37,294 nt of DNA from Clostridia bacterium (GCA_017544935.1 JAFYDF010000143.1:1-37294); one strand, 5' to 3'; shown: positions 16,747-24,652, counted from the first letter of the stretch. The notes: generated by a model from the sequence alone, not told the origin. Numbers and translations: made by a program.

Positions 16747-17583
16747 TCATTGAGCCGCCTCAGAAAGCGGTGGAAGCTCATGGCTACCGTATGTATTATA
16801 ATAGATTTCGTACGCTGTTTCCATATCGTCGGGAAGGTCCAGCAAGGCATTGGCCTGAAATATAGGGGAAAGCGTGCCGCTGGGAGCATGCCATGCGGCA
16901 TTACTGACAATGCTGATGTCACTGTCCCTAAGAATCGCTGCAGCACCAAACAAAAGCGTGCCTGTGGCGATATGATAGTCGCTGGAAATAATGGCGAGAT
17001 GTCTGATCTGAGGGTAGTTATCTGCGAGAATCTCAAAAGAAAATGCGGCATTCTGGGCGGTCGTAAGGGATTGGTCCTCAACGATCAGACGTCGAGCCTC
17101 GACACCCTGCCATCTCAGCCATTCGGCCATCCTGCCTGCTTCTGTTGCGGAAGGGTTGTTGATTGCTGTCGCACCACCCGTGCAGATAATGAACGCATTC
17201 GGATACTTTTGGGATGCTGCCAGTACGACTTTCAGTCGTTCGATCAGTTCATTGCGCATCGAACCGTCCGTATTCAGCCGGTAGCCGAGTGCGACAAGAC
17301 AAAGTGAGTCATCTTTCGGCAGATCGTCTGGAAGTTCACTGTTGACAGTAACGGGAGTCTCCCATAGGTCCAAGATACGCATCCATTTTAATCCGAGTGC
17401 CGGATCAAGGGCAACAAGTTCGAAAAGGGCAGGCTTGTCTCTTTCTCCGGAAATACCATAGGATGCGACAACCCGTTCAATCAGGGGCCGCGCCGGGGCG
17501 TAACCTTCTTCTGCTTTGCAGGGAAGCATTGCCGCAACACATATACACATTAAAACAAGAAATGCGATTCTGCGGGATCTCAT
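16747..17583 (-). CDS. exported DUF218/YdcF-SanA-like protein
   Basis: This 278-aa protein has a hydrophobic N-terminal signal (RRIAFLVLMCICVAAMLP) and a cleavage-like KAEEG, so it is likely outside the membrane. The DUF218 domain runs from about residue 95 to 240: LVALGYRLN, then AFIICTGGATAINNPSATEA, then LTTAQNAAFSFEI, then LAIISSDYHIATG. These match the YdcF/ElyC/SanA pattern (A-L-G, TGG, E-A, S-D-H). The family has a Rossmann-like fold and is linked to envelope functions, but no biochemical activity is certain. The start ATG follows CGGAGGA. It begins just downstream of the permease hairpin at 17605-17630, so read-through from the ABC operon is possible. Confidence 0.82.
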   Translation of the reverse strand: MRSRRIAFLVLMCICVAAMLPCKAEEGYAPARPLIERVVASYGISGERDKPALFELVALDPALGLKWMRILDLWETPVTVNSELPDDLPKDDSLCLVALGYRLNTDGSMRNELIERLKVVLAASQKYPNAFIICTGGATAINNPSATEAGRMAEWLRWQGVEARRLIVEDQSLTTAQNAAFSFEILADNYPQIRHLAIISSDYHIATGTLLFGAAAILRDSDISIVSNAAWHAPSGTLSPIFQANALLDLPDDMETAYEIYYNTYGSHELPPLSEAAQ

Positions 17584-17604
17584 GAACTTCCTCCGTCTAT
17601 ACGA

Positions 17605-17630
17605 AAGGAGCTGCCAGAGGACAGCTCCTT
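17605..17630 (-). terminator. hairpin after the ABC permease genes
   Basis: On the minus strand AAGGAGCTG pairs with CAGCTCCTT around an 8-base loop, followed by only a short T-run (TTTCGT). It lies 19 bases after the permease stop and just before the DUF218 ribosome site, so it may be a partial terminator. Confidence 0.55.
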
Positions 17631-17648
17631 ATGATTGCGCATAACTGC

Positions 17649-18512
17649 TTATTTGATGCCGCTGTGAGCGAAAGATTCAATGAACCGCTTCTGGAAGAAG
17701 AAGAACAGGATCAGCAGCGGAGCGACAGTCAGCAGTGTCGCGGCGCAGGTATCGGACCATAGGGCACCAATTTCGCTGGCCTGTGCGAAGATCGCCAGAC
17801 CGACGGTCAGCAGACGCTTGGAGGGCTTGTTGATAACGATCAGGGGCCACAGGAAGTTATTCCACTGATAGGAAGCGGCGATCAGACCGTGAGCGATGAA
17901 GCAGGGTACCAGCAAGGGCAGGTAGATGCGGATGATCATCACGAACAGGTTGCAGCCGTCGATCTTGGCGGCTTCTTCAAGCTCGTAGGGGATGGTCTTG
18001 ATGGTCTGGCGCATCAGGAACGTGCCCATGGCAGATGCGAAGAAAGGCATCATGGCACCAAGCAGCGTATCGTTCAGGTGCAGGCGTGTAATCGTCATGT
18101 AGTTGGGCAGGATCAGAACGTCAGCCGCAATCATGATCTGCGTCAGGAACAGGATGAACAGCGTGTTCTTGCCGTAGAAGTTCAGGCGGGCGAATGCGTA
18201 GCCGGCCATCGTGATCGTGACGAACTGTGCGCCAAGAACGCCTGCGACCAGGATCAAAGTATTGACATAGTAGTTGCCCCAGGGCGCCATACTCCAGATA
18301 CGGGTGATGTTGGAGAATGTCGGCCACCAGCCGATGGCCAGCATTTTCAATTCGAGCTCCCTCGGAACGAAGGCGGTACGTACCAACCATACCAGGGGGA
18401 TCAGGCAGAGAATGGCGAAAGTGTACATGAATACGTAAAGCAGGAACTTGCCGGGAGTCATTTTCCACGCGGCAGCATGTTCACGCTTCTTTTTCTCGGT
18501 AATGGCAGTCAT
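17649..18512 (-). CDS. ABC sugar transporter permease, MalG/UgpE type
   Basis: This 287-aa inner-membrane protein has six predicted transmembrane helices. The EAA loop that contacts the ATPase is visible as YELEEAAKIDGCNLFVMIIRIYLPLL (about 180-205), with the conserved E-E-A-A-x-x-D-G core. It pairs with the permease at 18528-19454 to form the channel. I place the start at ATG 18512, because AGAGGGGGT is at the right distance; a GTG at 18521 would overlap it. The gene starts 15 bases after the stop of the partner permease, so the two are translationally linked. No ATPase gene is in the locus; a shared MsiK/UgpC-type ATPase encoded elsewhere is expected. Confidence 0.92.
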   Translation of the reverse strand: MTAITEKKKREHAAAWKMTPGKFLLYVFMYTFAILCLIPLVWLVRTAFVPRELELKMLAIGWWPTFSNITRIWSMAPWGNYYVNTLILVAGVLGAQFVTITMAGYAFARLNFYGKNTLFILFLTQIMIAADVLILPNYMTITRLHLNDTLLGAMMPFFASAMGTFLMRQTIKTIPYELEEAAKIDGCNLFVMIIRIYLPLLVPCFIAHGLIAASYQWNNFLWPLIVINKPSKRLLTVGLAIFAQASEIGALWSDTCAATLLTVAPLLILFFFFQKRFIESFAHSGIK

Positions 18513-18527
18513 TTCTTTCACCCCCTC

Positions 18528-19454
18528 TTACGAATAGAACGTGCGTTTATCCTGGGTGAAGAACTGCACGCAGGTAACGATCAGCAGAACAACGATGACG
18601 ACCACAGTGATAGCGGAAGCCATACCGTAGTTGGTCTGGTCAAATGCCTTCTGATATACATAGAACAGAAGCATGTTGGAGGCATTGCCCGGGCCACCCT
18701 TGGTAAGGATGTAGAGGTGGTCCACCATCTTGAAGGCATTGGTCATGGTGATGATCATCACGTACAGCGTGGTGGGCATCAGCATAGGCCAGGTGATACG
18801 CCAGAAGGTCTGTGTCGGATTCGCGCCGTCGATGGTGGCTGCCTCATACAACTCGGGGTTGATATTCTGCAGGCCCGATATGTAGAAGATCATTACATAT
18901 CCAGCCTGTTTCCAGATCATCATGACAATTAATGCCCATAGTACTGCTTTCGGGTCTGTCAGGAAATGCCACGTATTATTATTAAAGATATACGCCAGCA
19001 TACCGTAACTGGGCGTGTATATAAACAGCCAGATGTTTGCCACGGCAACCATCGGGAGAAGTGTCGGATAGAAGAAGGAGACGCGTACCAAGCCTTTACC
19101 GATCTTGACCTTATTGGCGAAGATAGCCATCATGATTGCCAGGGCAAGGGAGATAGGCACGGTCACAACGGCCACAATGATATTATTCCAAAAGGCCTGC
19201 TTGAAGATCGAGTCTTTGGTGAACAGGGAAATGTAATTTTTCAGTCCGATATATACCGGGCCTGTGCGGATCGTTGCGTTATTATCCTTGTACAGGGAAT
19301 TCCATACGCTGTATCCGATCGGATAAAAAGTAAACATGGCCAGGAAGATAAAGGAAGGCAGCAAAAGCATCCAGGCCAGACGGGTCGTGCGCCACATTCT
19401 TCTTCTTTCACGCACGAGGGATATGCTGTTTTTGTCGTTCACAACAGAGGTCAT
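18528..19454 (-). CDS. ABC sugar transporter permease, MalF/UgpA type
   Basis: This 308-aa permease starts with a basic cytoplasmic N-terminus and then six hydrophobic helices. The EAA loop is ELYEAATIDGANPTQTFW (about 222-239). The context LLPSFIFLAMFTFYPIGYSVWNSL is typical of UgpA-like proteins that import sugars or glycerol phosphates. The start ATG is at 19454. A strong hairpin (19480-19510) separates it from the upstream binding-protein gene, a common device for making more binding protein than permease. The partner is the gene at 17649-18512. Confidence 0.92.
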   Translation of the reverse strand: MTSVVNDKNSISLVRERRRMWRTTRLAWMLLLPSFIFLAMFTFYPIGYSVWNSLYKDNNATIRTGPVYIGLKNYISLFTKDSIFKQAFWNNIIVAVVTVPISLALAIMMAIFANKVKIGKGLVRVSFFYPTLLPMVAVANIWLFIYTPSYGMLAYIFNNNTWHFLTDPKAVLWALIVMMIWKQAGYVMIFYISGLQNINPELYEAATIDGANPTQTFWRITWPMLMPTTLYVMIITMTNAFKMVDHLYILTKGGPGNASNMLLFYVYQKAFDQTNYGMASAITVVVIVVLLIVTCVQFFTQDKRTFYS

Positions 19455-19479
19455 ATCATCATCCCCAATTTCCAGAATA

Positions 19480-19510
19480 GGACTTCCCCGCTGTGAAAGC
19501 GGGGAAGTCC
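19480..19510 (-). repeat. 13-bp stem hairpin between binding-protein and permease genes
   Basis: GGACTTCCCCGCT (19480-19492) pairs perfectly with AGCGGGGAAGTCC (19498-19510) around the loop GTGAA. On the minus strand it follows the binding-protein stop by about 20 bases and has no T-run, so it is likely an mRNA-stabilising or processing element rather than a full terminator. Confidence 0.75.
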
Positions 19511-19529
19511 TGTATCCTACAAGGACAGA

Positions 19530-20843
19530 TTAACGGTAGTCTTCGAGGATTTCGTCAGCTTTCTGCTGAGCTTCGTTCAGAGCGGTCTCGGCATCCTTCA
19601 AGCCGGTCATGACTTCTTCAATCGCGGTATCCAGGATATCCTGAACGGTCTTCTGATCGTATACGGAGAATTCAGCGGAAGCTTCGGTCAGCTGGTCACG
19701 GGCAGTCAGTGCGCTCGGGAACTCAGCAGCGTACTTGATCATGCGCTCGGTCTCGTAAGCTTCGGGACGGGTCGCAACATAACCGGTATCGATGGACCAC
19801 TGGGCAACACGGTCAGGATTGTTGGTCATCCACTTGATGAAGGTGAAGGCCGCCTGGGTCATTTCGGGGGTGATGTTGTCGCCCTTGAAGATGTAGAAGT
19901 TACCGCCGCCGGTGGGGGAGCCCCAGCTGGTCTTGGCAGGCAGGTAGCTGGTGCCGAACTCGAACTGGGCATCCTTCTTGACGCTGGTCAGCTGGCCGGT
20001 GGTGTGATACATCATGGCGATGGTGCCGTTTACGAAGTCGTTACGGGTGTTGGCCCACTTGGGAGCAACGGGCATTGCGCCGATGTCGCTCAGGTGCTTC
20101 CAGAAGTTCAGACCGGTGATGGTCTTGGGATCGTTGAAGTATACTTCGGTACCATCATCGCTCATCAGGTTGAAGTGATCCTGAGTCAGGGTGAAGGTCT
20201 GCAGCATCCAGTAAGCATAGCCGGCCTTGTCGGAGGGAACTTCGATACCGTAGCGGACTACGTTGCCGTTCTCATCCTTCTTGACGAGCTTCAGAGCATA
20301 ATCTTCGAGCTCTTCCCAGGTCTTGGGGGCGACTTCGGGATCGAGGCCAGCCTCTTTGAAGGCTTCCTTGTTCCAGTACAGGATAATGGTGGAACGCTGC
20401 CACGGAATACCGTAGGTCAGGTAGCCGCCATTGCCGTCGGGCAAACGGGAGTTCTGCATGAAGCCATCATAGAAGCCATTCAGCCAAGCCTGGTCTTCCT
20501 CGGTGACGCAGTACTGGTTGTAGTCCTGGATCACGTCGAGGGAGAAGAGCTGATACAGGTCGATGGAGAACATCAGAGCGATAGCGGGGGTGTTGCCGGC
20601 CTTGATGTCAGCCATAACCTTGGTGGTGGTGTCAGCATAGGAACCGGCATAGATCGGGTTGATCTTGATGCCAGGATTTTCCTCATGGAACTGATCGCAC
20701 AGAGCGCTGATCAGCTGATCGGGGCCGCCGCCGACGGAGACGGGGAAGTACATGTTCAGCTCGATGACATCATCGGCCTGAGCAAAGGACACGATGCCAA
20801 ATACGAACAGCATCGCAAGGAACAGGGACAACAGCTTCTTCAC
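19530..20843 (-). CDS. ABC transporter extracellular solute-binding protein (family 1), copy 1
   Basis: This 437-aa protein captures a sugar-like substrate outside the cell for the adjacent permeases. It begins with a signal (MKKLLSLFLAMLFVFGIVSF) ending AQADD, which looks like a signal-peptidase I site rather than a lipobox, since no Cys follows. The UgpB-like pattern is present: INPIYAGSYADTTTKVMADI, then GIPWQRSTIILYWNKEAF, then AFTFIKWMTNNPD near the end. It starts with GTG at 20843 behind AGAGGAGG. It has its own promoter (20929-20958) and is the first gene of the transporter unit. Substrate unknown; it resembles binding proteins for glycerol phosphates or oligosaccharides. Confidence 0.9.
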   Translation of the reverse strand: MKKLLSLFLAMLFVFGIVSFAQADDVIELNMYFPVSVGGGPDQLISALCDQFHEENPGIKINPIYAGSYADTTTKVMADIKAGNTPAIALMFSIDLYQLFSLDVIQDYNQYCVTEEDQAWLNGFYDGFMQNSRLPDGNGGYLTYGIPWQRSTIILYWNKEAFKEAGLDPEVAPKTWEELEDYALKLVKKDENGNVVRYGIEVPSDKAGYAYWMLQTFTLTQDHFNLMSDDGTEVYFNDPKTITGLNFWKHLSDIGAMPVAPKWANTRNDFVNGTIAMMYHTTGQLTSVKKDAQFEFGTSYLPAKTSWGSPTGGGNFYIFKGDNITPEMTQAAFTFIKWMTNNPDRVAQWSIDTGYVATRPEAYETERMIKYAAEFPSALTARDQLTEASAEFSVYDQKTVQDILDTAIEEVMTGLKDAETALNEAQQKADEILEDYR

Positions 20844-20896
20844 AGAGATTCCTCCTCTTTTTACGGGAACGATTTCCCGATTCTGAATATTTTGAC

Positions 20897-20915
20897 GGAA
20901 AGTACCCCACTTTCC
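20897..20915 (-). repeat. leader inverted repeat of binding-protein copy 1
   Basis: GGAAAGT (20897-20903) and ACTTTCC (20909-20915) pair around a 5-base loop just downstream of the -10. A second small hairpin, GGGAA/TTCCC at 20865-20878, lies directly before the ribosome site. These could be an operator or 5'-UTR structure. Confidence 0.45.
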
Positions 20916-20928
20916 TGTCGATGTGCAT

Positions 20929-20958
20929 ATTATATCACGCAGGCAAAAATACTGTCAA
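20929..20958 (-). promoter_or_regulatory. sigma-A promoter of the ABC transporter unit
   Basis: On the minus strand TTGACA (20953-20958), 18-base spacer, TATAAT (20929-20934). The start codon is about 85 bases downstream. The promoter is near consensus, so repression or catabolite control is likely. Confidence 0.85.
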
Positions 20959-21008
20959 CGGTTCATATACTTTTTTACCGTTTTATACATATCCGTAACA
21001 TCCGTAAC
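20957..21008. repeat. inverted repeat and tandem 9-mers upstream of the ABC promoter
   Basis: AACGGT (20957-20962) and ACCGTT (20977-20982) form an inverted repeat that touches the -35 box. ATCCGTAAC occurs twice in direct tandem at 20991-20999 and 21000-21008, about 35 bases upstream of the -35, where activators often bind. Both are read directly; a regulatory role is inferred. Confidence 0.45.
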
Positions 21009-21017
21009 AGGTTATCG

Positions 21018-21049
21018 AATAAATAAAACTGCGGGAGAAACCCCGCAGT
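21018..21049 (-). terminator. intrinsic terminator of the lacI-SBP2-PHP unit
   Basis: On the minus strand ACTGCGGG (21042-21049) pairs with CCCGCAGT (21028-21035), followed by TTTATTTATT. It lies 19 bases after the PHP gene stop and separates that unit from the transporter promoter. Confidence 0.85.
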
Positions 21050-21067
21050 ACGGAAACTATATATATG

Positions 21068-22093
21068 TTATTCCACAATACCTTCAAGCGAGTATGCATG
21101 GCTGAAAGCCTTCTTGCAGTGCTCGTCCGTAACTTCGATACGGATATAGCCATCTTCCTTTTGGAGCGGAATGACAGCCTCTGTAATGGTCTCACCAATG
21201 GGCGCATAGACACTTCCGCGGATAGTAGCGCGGCCTACAGTACGGATTGCGACACAAGTAGCGGGCGAACAGGAGACATGCAGGGCATTGTCTTCTATAT
21301 ATGCATCTTTGATCTCCGGGCCCTGGGATGCATAGAAATGGCCTTTTTCAAGTGCGTCAATCACAGCTTCATAGGTAAGTGCTTTCGCCTTGATCATGTT
21401 GAATCCGCCGAAACTGTCACAACGTGGATCGCCGTATGGGAATTTATTGTGATTGTCGTCATTGGCCAGACACCAGATCATTTTACCCAGACGCAGCATC
21501 TGGTCATAAGCCCAGGCATCGTTCTCATAGAAACCTTCCATGGAAGTGTTGTAGTTGGAAATCTCCATGGCATATACGCCGTCATATTTGCTGAAGTCTT
21601 CAAAGTTCTCAAGGGACCAGCCTGGATGGTTATAGGAGACGAGATATCCGTTTTCGTTTGCTTCCCGGATAATACGATTGAAATCGCGTGCACAGAAGTG
21701 GCGGTCGCAAATACCACCGACGCGCGGGATATCCTCGAGCTTGATCCCATTCTTGTCGATATAACGCAAATACTTTGGATCGAGAGCGATCTGCTTTTTC
21801 ACATCAGGAGTGCGAGCAATCAGATTAATGTGGAAGTTTTTTGCAATACGCGGGGCGTCCTGCCGCTCGCGCACATAGATTTCATAGCCATTGATCATAA
21901 GAAAATCAGGAAGAGTAAGATCGGTATGATCCGCCATGATTTCATGATCAGTGATTGCCAGAATACTGTATCCATGCTCACGGTAAAAATCACGCATTTC
22001 GACTGGAGTCAACTTACCGTCGGAGATGGTGGAATGGGAATGCAGATTTGCTTTATAGAAAGTTCCCTCGCAAGGAAACAGGTCATATCGCAT
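21068..22093 (-). CDS. PHP-domain metallophosphoesterase
   Basis: This 341-aa cytoplasmic protein belongs to the PHP superfamily, which uses two or three metals to hydrolyse phosphoesters or phosphodiesters. The first metal motif is NLHSHSTISDG (H18, H20, D25), the second AITDHE (D49, H50, E51), then INGYEI, LVSYNHPGWS, MEIS and NDDNH near residue 220, the expected ligand set. There is no signal peptide. The ATG at 22093 follows AGGAGG eight bases upstream; a TTG at 22111 is not preferred. It lies between two binding-protein genes of a Ugp-like importer, so hydrolysis of an imported phosphodiester or sugar phosphate is a reasonable guess, not a proof. Confidence 0.88.
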   Translation of the reverse strand: MRYDLFPCEGTFYKANLHSHSTISDGKLTPVEMRDFYREHGYSILAITDHEIMADHTDLTLPDFLMINGYEIYVRERQDAPRIAKNFHINLIARTPDVKKQIALDPKYLRYIDKNGIKLEDIPRVGGICDRHFCARDFNRIIREANENGYLVSYNHPGWSLENFEDFSKYDGVYAMEISNYNTSMEGFYENDAWAYDQMLRLGKMIWCLANDDNHNKFPYGDPRCDSFGGFNMIKAKALTYEAVIDALEKGHFYASQGPEIKDAYIEDNALHVSCSPATCVAIRTVGRATIRGSVYAPIGETITEAVIPLQKEDGYIRIEVTDEHCKKAFSHAYSLEGIVE

Positions 22094-22129
22094 AGTAAGA
22101 TCCTCCTGCAATTTAGGCGTGCGGATGAT

Positions 22130-22158
22130 AAAAGGGGCAGCGTGCTGCCACGCTGCCC
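22130..22158 (-). terminator. attenuator-type hairpin between binding-protein copy 2 and the PHP gene
   Basis: GGGCAGCGTG (22135-22144) pairs perfectly with CACGCTGCCC (22149-22158) around CTGC. On the minus strand it is followed by CTTTTATC, a short U-tract. It is 12 bases after the binding-protein stop, so part of the transcripts may stop here, giving more binding protein than PHP enzyme. Confidence 0.65.
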
Positions 22159-22170
22159 GTGAGGAAAAGA

Positions 22171-23490
22171 TCAGTTGAACAGATGGGCGCTATCCGCCTT
22201 GACCTGCTCAAAGGCTTCTTCGGCAGTAATGCTCTGTTCCTGAATCAGCAGGGAGGTGGAAGCCTTGATGATGTTCATGAACTCCATGCGCTCAGGGAAG
22301 TAAGGAGTTTCGTTGCCGGTGCCATAGGGCAGTTGGTCATATGCGACCTTGTAATTCGGATTCTCTGCCCAGAAAGCTTTCATGGTCTCGTTCTCTTCCA
22401 TGTTCTTCAGGGTCGGAACATAACCGGTGGTCATGGCATCCTTAGCGATCTGTTCGGGACTCAGGAGGAACTGGATGAATTCCCAGCCGGCACGCAGACG
22501 TTCTTCGCTGTTGCCTTCGAGAAGGATCAGATTACCGCCGCCGATACCAACTGCACGTTCGGTGTAATAAGGAATCATGCAGACGCCTAGCTCAAAGCCA
22601 GCTTCTGCAGAGTATTTTGCAATGTTGCCCATGCTGCCACAGGAAGCGACGAGGGAAGCAATCTTGCCTTGATAGAAACGCTGCTGTGCCGCAGTGCCTG
22701 CACTAGAGGAGTCATATGGACGGCACCAGCCCTCATCTACCCAGCGACGCCAATCGCTGAACAGTTTGAGCAGGGAGCCTTCGTCCAGACAGGGGGAAGA
22801 AGTTGTACCATCTTCGTTGATCTTGGCGAAGCCGGCACCCTGGCTCAGCAGGAAGGCACCCTGATTGAAGCTAGTGTCCTCATAGAACTCGAAACCATAG
22901 GTGGTGGGTTCCTCACCGGCCACTTCGCTTGGCACATACAACGCTTTGCAGAACTCTTCCATCTCAGCAACAGTCTCAGGAGCTTTTAGGCCTTTAGCGT
23001 CCGCCATAGTTTTATTATAATAGAAGACCGGAGTAGAACGGACATAAGGCAGTGTATGCACTTCTCCGTCATGAATAGCGGGCACGTTCAGCAGGGAATC
23101 CACGAACTGATTGAGGTCAAAACCGGTCTCAGCCATGAATGGAGCCATGTCTGCAGTCAGACCGTCATCCAGCAGCATAGCGGTATGAGCACTGGAGGTC
23201 ACACCGACGACGGGGTAGGTCTCATCGATACTTTGGGATGCCAACTGCATCTTGGTGACGTTATCCGCATATGACCCTTGGAAAACGGCGTCGATGATGA
23301 TGCCCTTTTCCTTACCAACGGTTTCATTGAAACGCTCGACGGACTCGGTCAGTACTGCACCGTTGGCGCCGCTGCCACGGGTATGCCAGAAGGGGATGTG
23401 TATGGGATCATCTGGACCGTAGGCCAGTGCGCTGCCGCAAAGGCCAAGCAGTAGTGCTGCTACCATAAGCAGAGTAATGAGTTTCTTCAT
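22171..23490 (-). CDS. ABC transporter extracellular solute-binding protein (family 1), copy 2
   Basis: This 439-aa UgpB-like binding protein starts with a signal peptide (MKKLITLLMVAALLLGL) followed by CGSALAYG. A Cys is present but the -1 residue is Leu, so it is not a clear lipobox, and an ALA-YG signal-peptidase I site fits better. Typical family segments are IDAVFQGSYADNVTKM, VRSTPVFYYNKTMADAKG and EFIQFLLSPEQ. It is only distantly related to copy 1 but shares the GSYAD motif. It is 21 bases downstream of lacI and has an AAGGAGG-like site. Copy 2 is probably made with the regulator, and copy 1 with the permeases. They may deliver related substrates to the same channel. Confidence 0.9.
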   Translation of the reverse strand: MKKLITLLMVAALLLGLCGSALAYGPDDPIHIPFWHTRGSGANGAVLTESVERFNETVGKEKGIIIDAVFQGSYADNVTKMQLASQSIDETYPVVGVTSSAHTAMLLDDGLTADMAPFMAETGFDLNQFVDSLLNVPAIHDGEVHTLPYVRSTPVFYYNKTMADAKGLKAPETVAEMEEFCKALYVPSEVAGEEPTTYGFEFYEDTSFNQGAFLLSQGAGFAKINEDGTTSSPCLDEGSLLKLFSDWRRWVDEGWCRPYDSSSAGTAAQQRFYQGKIASLVASCGSMGNIAKYSAEAGFELGVCMIPYYTERAVGIGGGNLILLEGNSEERLRAGWEFIQFLLSPEQIAKDAMTTGYVPTLKNMEENETMKAFWAENPNYKVAYDQLPYGTGNETPYFPERMEFMNIIKASTSLLIQEQSITAEEAFEQVKADSAHLFN

Positions 23491-23511
23491 GGGAAATACC
23501 TCCTTATATTG

Positions 23512-24528
23512 TTATGGCGCTTTGCCATTAGGTACACAATAAACGGATTTGCCCTCGATATAAGTGCATTTCAGATTTTCCGTGACGATACGTTTATCAT
23601 CGGGATCGGCAAGAATCTCGAGCATCCTTTCAGCTGCACGCAAGCCAATCTCGGCGTTAGGCTGCTTGATGCCATCCATTGGAGGGTTGCATAGTGGCAT
23701 CCATTCATAGTTCGCAAAAGAAACTAGGGAGATGCGCTCTGGGACGCTGATGTTATGAGAATTGATATAGTTCATTGCACCGACCGTCAGAGGACTTGAA
23801 GCGAGCAGTACAGCTGTGGCTGGAGTTTCTTCGAGCAAATACTGAATAGAGTGAGCGCCTTCTTCCTGTGTTGTAGGACCGCAGCAGATCAGTCTGTCTT
23901 CAACGGGAAGACCTGCGCTTGTCAGCATGTCGCGGTAGCCACGGATGCGGTTCATGGTTGGTGCGAACCGTGGAACTGCACCCATAAAACCGATCTTATG
24001 GTGCCCTGCTTCAATCAAACGTTGCATGGCACGGCAGGTAATCTCATAGTTATCCACATAAAAACCACTGACTGTTTTGAGATTTGGTTCACGGTCGATT
24101 AGCACAACAGGGCACGGGATGAGGCTGTAGTCGTAATCGTTATCTGATAACACCATGATGATTCCGTCTACTTTCCATTCGAGAAGCGCGCGTATGCTTT
24201 CCTGTTCCTGAAGTGGCTGATCACCCGAAGTGCGGATTAGGAGTTGGTATCCGCTTTGTTCAAGGCGCTTCCCGATCCTGCTCAGTGCTCTGCCATAAAA
24301 GTATCCGGGATCGATCTTGGGAATGATGATGCCGATGGTATTGGTCGAGCCTCTTCGCATGGCACGCGCAATAATATTCTGACGATAGCCTGTTTCGGCT
24401 ATGGCTTGTCTTACACGTTCTTCGGTCTCTGGCGTAACATAATGCGTACGGTTCAGAACGTGCGATACTGTGCCTGTCGACACACCCGCACGCGCGGCGA
24501 TATCCTTAATGGAAATGCCTTTCGCCAT
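23512..24528 (-). CDS. LacI-family transcriptional repressor
   Basis: This 338-aa cytoplasmic DNA-binding protein has the LacI helix-turn-helix at its start: SIKDIAARAGVSTGTVSHVLN (about residues 5-25), followed by the hinge region with the minor-groove helix near IARAMRRGSTN. The effector domain shows the usual IGIIIPKIDPGYFY and DGIIMVLS motifs. The first in-frame GTG is 12 bases upstream, but ATG 24528 begins the family N-terminus (MAKGISIKDIA). A consensus promoter and a palindrome at 24541-24560 lie directly ahead, so it probably represses itself and the co-transcribed binding protein and PHP gene. The ligand is unknown. Confidence 0.93.
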   Translation of the reverse strand: MAKGISIKDIAARAGVSTGTVSHVLNRTHYVTPETEERVRQAIAETGYRQNIIARAMRRGSTNTIGIIIPKIDPGYFYGRALSRIGKRLEQSGYQLLIRTSGDQPLQEQESIRALLEWKVDGIIMVLSDNDYDYSLIPCPVVLIDREPNLKTVSGFYVDNYEITCRAMQRLIEAGHHKIGFMGAVPRFAPTMNRIRGYRDMLTSAGLPVEDRLICCGPTTQEEGAHSIQYLLEETPATAVLLASSPLTVGAMNYINSHNISVPERISLVSFANYEWMPLCNPPMDGIKQPNAEIGLRAAERMLEILADPDDKRIVTENLKCTYIEGKSVYCVPNGKAP

Positions 24529-24540
24529 ATCATTCACCAC

Positions 24541-24560
24541 TCATTTAAACGTTTCAATGA
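24541..24560. promoter_or_regulatory. LacI-type operator
   Basis: A 20-bp palindrome, TCATT-T-AAACGTTT-C-AATGA, matches its own reverse complement except at one symmetric pair of positions. The central CG and the TGAAACGTTTA core are typical of LacI/CcpA-family operators. It begins immediately after the -10 box, so a bound repressor would block initiation. It could also be read by CcpA, whose cre sites are similar. Confidence 0.82.
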
Positions 24561-24561
24561 A

Positions 24562-24590
24562 ATATTAGCATTGATGCTCTGCTTTGTCAA
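24562..24590 (-). promoter_or_regulatory. sigma-A promoter of lacI
   Basis: On the minus strand TTGACA (24585-24590), 17-base spacer, TAATAT (24562-24567). The operator abuts its downstream edge. Confidence 0.85.
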
Positions 24591-24601
24591 TATTTCCTGA
24601 A

Positions 24602-24635
24602 AATAAAAAGCGTACAGGATAATAAACCTGTACGC
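24602..24635 (-). terminator. intrinsic terminator of the aminotransferase gene
   Basis: On the minus strand GCGTACAGG (24627-24635) pairs with CCTGTACGC (24610-24618), followed by TTTTTATTTT. It lies between the aminotransferase stop and the lacI -35 box. Confidence 0.9.
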
Positions 24636-24652
24636 CATAAGAGGAAGGATGT

